DNA of 64,000 nucleotides from Mortierella sp. BCC40632. Taxonomy: Eukaryota > Mortierellomycota > Mortierellomycetes > Mortierellales > Mortierellaceae. Made by a program: the position numbers and the translations under genes. Shown here piece by piece: positions 60,246 through 64,000 of the stretch (within the stretch, counting starts at the first letter, position 1; every line of letters begins with the position of its first letter). Location: NCBI GenBank assembly GCA_011634665.1, contig WAEK01000026.1, forward strand, positions 186,001-250,000. Direction: 5' to 3'. The notes beneath the pieces are model-generated. The model saw only the letters and a program-made list of their open reading frames with translations, ran no database searches and was not told the origin of the DNA.

Positions 60246-62344
60246 ATGGCACCTTCCACGTCTTCGTCCGAGGCTGATGTATTTGAGGCTGCTGCTTCCG
60301 GTAACCTTGAGGCCATCAAAAACTTGGGGCGTATCCACCTCGAGGCAAAGAATGACCGCGGCTGGACTCCTGTAAGCATCTGAGTCTACCATCCCTTATT
60401 GTCGTTGTGTTCTCTTGTACACACACATACTAGGCACGGGACCAGAATGACCAAACTGACTCCATCTTCCTTTTTTTGTCCAGCTCATGTTTGCGGCCCG
60501 CTATGGACACGTTAGTCTTATCGAGTTTCTGATCATAAACGCAAAAGTTGATCCCATGGTCCAGAGCAAGGAAGAGAGGACAGCTGCAGACCTGGCCGCA
60601 TTTTGGGGATCTACGGATGCCGTGGCAGCGTTCGAGCGATTGGCGCCCAACAGTTTTACTAAGCCAAGGACTCAAAACACAGCTTCACCTTTTGCCCCTC
60701 TTGCAAAAAAGACTCCAGAAACCACTGCAGTAGCTCCAGGCGTCGCCATCACTGTCTCAGGAACCACCACCACCACCGCTGTCCCTGGTCCTGCTCAAGG
60801 AGTTAAGTCTGAACTCGCCGAGTGGTGGAAGCGAAGGAGGATCTATGAGGCAGAGCCTGTTCACTTTTCAGGAGGCACTCATAACCGGTAAAGTTTCTCT
60901 TCGTGCTTGTCAGCGAGCAGCTAACGGACAACGATGCAATTGGTCAGTTGACTGACATCTCCTTTTTGGTGCACTCAATTCTTGACTTTGTAGCCTTAGC
61001 TTTCTCAGAACAGACAAAGAATACCTTCAAGCATCCATTCAAGCGCCTTCATCTCGCTTCCTGGTCCTAGCTGACCACGGTGTGATGTTCAAATCGACCA
61101 CAAAGCATGTCGCGTTTGCCAGTTATAGTGATATCGGTCACTTGATTGGTGAAAACCCACTGGCGGATCTTCCCGACGGTATGACCCTAGTGTTTTTGGG
61201 AGCTGATGAGTCCCCAGAGACTGCAGGCGGGAATCACCAGGAGGTTCTCGTCAAAGGTCGTCGTGGTATCGGCTACTGGGCCTTAGACCTGTCAGCAAAA
61301 GGTCCAAGGGTCAAGCAAGAGACCAAAGACTCGATCGAGCAATTCTTGAACACCTTCCCAGAGAAGCATGGCCATTATATGGCAGAGATGCGACCGGCCG
61401 CCTTTGCACTTTCTTCTCCAGAGGGTGGCCTTGTAGCACAGGCAAGATCCGTCATTGACTGGAACAAGCGAAACCAATTTTGCACCGGATGTGGTCAAAA
61501 GAACATGTCGCTCGAAGGAGGTCATAAACGGACTTGTCCTCCAACCATTCTCGAGGATGGAGTCGAGAAGGCCTCTGATTGTTTGGCCCACAAGGGTGTC
61601 CAGAACTTTACTTATCCTCGCACAGGTAATTGGCTTATTGGCTTATACTATTGGGAGTGTGCGCCTCCATGATCAATAGATACGTTGTTTGCTCATGATT
61701 CGTTTATCATTGCCTTTCCTGACTCCTATCTACCTCTCCACAGATCCTGTCGTTATTGTATGTGTAATCTCGCAGGATGGTGAACGAGTATTGCTTGGAC
61801 GCCAGGCAATCTGGCCCAAGGGCATGTATTCTTGTCTCGCAGGATTCGTGGAGCCTGGAGAATCGCTTGAAGGGGCAGCAAGGCGTGAGGTCAAAGAGGA
61901 GGCAGGAGTCCGCCTCGGTCATGTTATGTACCATTCATCTCAGCCATGGCCTTTCCCTAACTCACTAATGGTTGGATGTCATGCCGAGGCTTTGAATGAA
62001 GATTTCGATGTGACTAAGGAAGATCAAGAGCTGGAAGAGGCGCGATGGTTCACGCGACAGGAGGTTTTGAATGCGTTGTCAGGATCTCGAGGAGTGAACT
62101 GGGGCAAGCCATCCGAAGATGGATCCCTTCGACTTCCTCCCAGAACAGGTAAAACACATACTCACGCATACATGCACACTTGAGGTCGCGCAAGGTCACA
62201 GAGCTATCCATTCATTGGAAGCGGAAGCGAATAGAACTATTGACTAATCTTTTTCTATCACTCAACTCGACTTTAGCAATTGCTCACCATATTCTGAAAG
62301 CGTGGGCTGCTCAAGAGGGCGAGGTACTTCAGCCTAGAATGTAG
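60246..62344 (+). CDS. Ankyrin-Nudix NADH pyrophosphatase (NUDT12/Npy1 type)
   Basis: Five exons: 60246-60371, 60484-60887, 60994-61625, 61744-62148, 62277-62344; 544 residues. Ankyrin repeats cover about residues 8-95 (VFEAAASGNLEAIKNLGRIH; DRGWTPLMFAARYGHVSLIE). Then an NADH pyrophosphatase N-terminal domain (FLVLADHGVMF, FLGADES), a four-Cys zinc ribbon (NQFCTGCGQKNMSLEGGHKR, TCPPT, SDC), FTYPRTDPVVIVCVISQDG, the Nudix box GFVEPGESLEGAARREVKEE-AGV and the family array SQPWPFPNSLMVGCHAEA. The enzyme cleaves NADH or NAD-capped RNA to NMN(H) and AMP. Ankyrin repeats occur in animal NUDT12 but not in yeast Npy1. The protein ends Gln-Pro-Arg-Met, not a usual PTS1, so peroxisomal import is doubtful. 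Splices all fall in conserved positions. Confidence 0.95.
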
Positions 62345-64000
62345 TCATGGGGAGGGGGGGAAGGTTTGTCGCAAGTCGCGTTTCGTTCTTGCGGTCCAAT
62401 GACAATGAAAACTGTCCGGAAAGCCATTTTCAATTCAATCAAGAGAAAAATATAAATGAGTAGTTGTTCAAACAGCTTGCACATTATTGGGGGGGAGGGA
62501 GGGAGACCATTCAGACTGCCGGACAAAATGCAACGCAGACAGTTGCACAAAAGAGGAGCCAGGCAGATTCCCACGAGGAAATCAAAACCAGTAATGAATA
62601 GTCGGTCACTCTTTTAAAGATTGTTGAAGCTGTTTGATGGCAGCTTGGCGGAGCCAGGTCTCCTACTTCTGACCTAAACCCTCAACGCACGAAATCTGAG
62701 GCCTACAGTTCAATTTGCTATCCATGAAAGCACATTCGCGATCTCCCCTACCACTCAACTATGGCATTTTTAAAGCACTTTGGGATAGTATAGCATATCG
62801 CTATAAGACTAAGAGATCCTTTACTCACACCGAACGAAGGCGGTAAAGACTACAAGGAGCTACTATGCCTTGTCAAGAATTTGACATCGATTTGAAGGAG
62901 AAAATTGCCTATTAGGACAGGTTTCCTTATGGAAAGGTCCAATCAATCACAACTCTTTTGTCAAAGATTACGCTTTGATCTTAACACATAAAAAAAAAGG
63001 GGGTTCCGAAAAGAGGCGTTCCACACTAGCCAACGATATGCCTGTAGAATAAAGTAGCACCAAGTCTTACTCATTCAAGGTACTGTAGGAACCGAGATAA
63101 AGGATGTTCTAGAAGTACAACGCTTATCTGTGGTTGACTGTGAGCAATGCCTTTTGGAAATATGATAGGAATGTGGGCGAAGCTCTGCTTGCAGCAAGAG
63201 AACATATTGATACAACAAGAGTGGACCATCGAGAAGTGAGATGCGAATGATAGTCTCACCTGTGAGGATTGATCCGGGAGATCGGATCGAGAAGTGTGCG
63301 GCAGACAGAATTGCAAGCGAGGCTGTCAGTTAGCTGACAGCGTGTCGCCCCCCCCTTCCCTTTGGAATCGCTCTCCTTTCTCACCACTCGCAAGTTCCTG
63401 CTCCTCGCTCCAGCGCTGCTCAGTCTTGGCTCTTTTGACCTATCGGCCATTCTGATTACACTGCACAGCGAGTTGAAGGCCAAAAATTCTCTAACTGACA
63501 AAAGGTTAGTACAGCAGTATTTGTTTGTCGTTTTTTTTCTTTCTCCCTCTTTCTTTCTTCCCCATTTCCCCACACCAGCACACTCAACACGCTCAGTATA
63601 CTTTTATCATCGTTTTCTGTCTCTCTCTCTCTCCACCATCTACTCCCTTTCCAACCTTGCTCTTCCACTTGGCCTTTATCGACAGCAGGTTCTTTGCCTT
63701 GAAATGCTCGCGACAGCACTGACCGACTCTTTGAACAGCAAGTCCTTTCTCTCTCTCTCTCCTCAAATTTCTCTATGTCACAGTTGGAAGGATCTTTCCT
63801 ATTCTAGCTGTTGTTCTCATGAGGGGCTTCATCTATGAAGATATCCTTCAGGTCATTGCATTGACCAGGCTCACTGATAGCGAGTTCTGGGGATGCGAGT
63901 TCTCTTAGCGGCCATGCTGATATGTTTTTGTATTCAGACATTGGGAGTTGCGCTTTTTTAGGAAAGCAAGACAGTGAGGAGGTGGGGTTGCTGTGACCGA
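62345..64000. other. Right-end region without a supported gene
   Basis: About 1.65 kb. Near 63450-63840 the plus strand is leader-like: pyrimidine-rich, with an AAAAG|GTTAGT donor at about 63505 and a CACAG acceptor at about 63782 that could be a 5'-leader intron of a gene to the right. The open frame at 63362-63838 has no motifs. Nothing else recognised. Confidence 0.45.

Noticed and set aside
63362..63838. 158-residue frame near the right edge
   Set aside because: No motif; contains a probable splice donor and a pyrimidine-rich leader, so more likely the 5' region of a gene outside the window.

Overview
The window is nuclear DNA of a filamentous fungus. The genes are intron-dense, with short GT-AG introns of about 80-200 bases, TAG/CAG acceptors and pyrimidine-rich ends. 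The families are typical single-copy fungal housekeeping genes. Long A/T homopolymers, (GA)n/(CT)n and (GT)n runs fill the spacers and introns. An early-diverging terrestrial lineage, most likely Mortierellomycota/Mucoromycota, is my inference; I have no search to confirm it. I found no tRNA, rRNA, CRISPR array, transposon or viral segment.

I rebuilt 20 genes exon by exon, and in every complete model the reading frame closes across all introns. Left part (1-15 kb): the 3' end of a cytoplasmic dynein heavy chain (+), an Sds3/BRMS1-type histone deacetylase subunit (-), a TTC9-like TPR protein (-), the proteolipid Pmp3 (-), the tRNA A34 deaminase subunit Tad2 (+), the pre-rRNA processing endonuclease Las1 (+), a small membrane protein that may be a MICOS subunit (-), and succinate dehydrogenase iron-sulfur subunit (-). 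Middle (16-33 kb): a candidate securin (-) sharing a promoter with the PP2A activator PTPA (+), CCAAT-binding factor Hap5/NF-YC (+), Golgi transport protein Got1 (+), a large Rsc7/Swp82 chromatin-remodelling subunit with Q/M-rich tail (-), and actin (-). Right part (33-64 kb): a peroxisomal 4-coumarate-CoA-ligase-like acyl-CoA synthetase (+), a 1522-residue Bni4-like PP1 scaffold (-), a DHA2-type MFS exporter (+), a 1754-residue helical-repeat/BTB protein (-), histone acetyltransferase Hat1 (-), a stefin-like cystatin (+) and an ankyrin-Nudix NADH pyrophosphatase (+).

There is no operon-like or cluster logic. Loosely related neighbours are chromatin proteins (Sds3, Rsc7, Hat1), RNA-processing proteins (Tad2, Las1) and the securin/PTPA head-to-head pair, which could be co-regulated in mitosis. 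No obviously novel multi-gene system is visible. The best leads are the dynein heavy chain that stops early in its C-terminal domain, the securin candidate recognised only by short motifs, the fungal stefin-like protein with a degraded QxVxG loop, the large helical-repeat/BTB protein, and two GC-AG introns with the same donor sequence.
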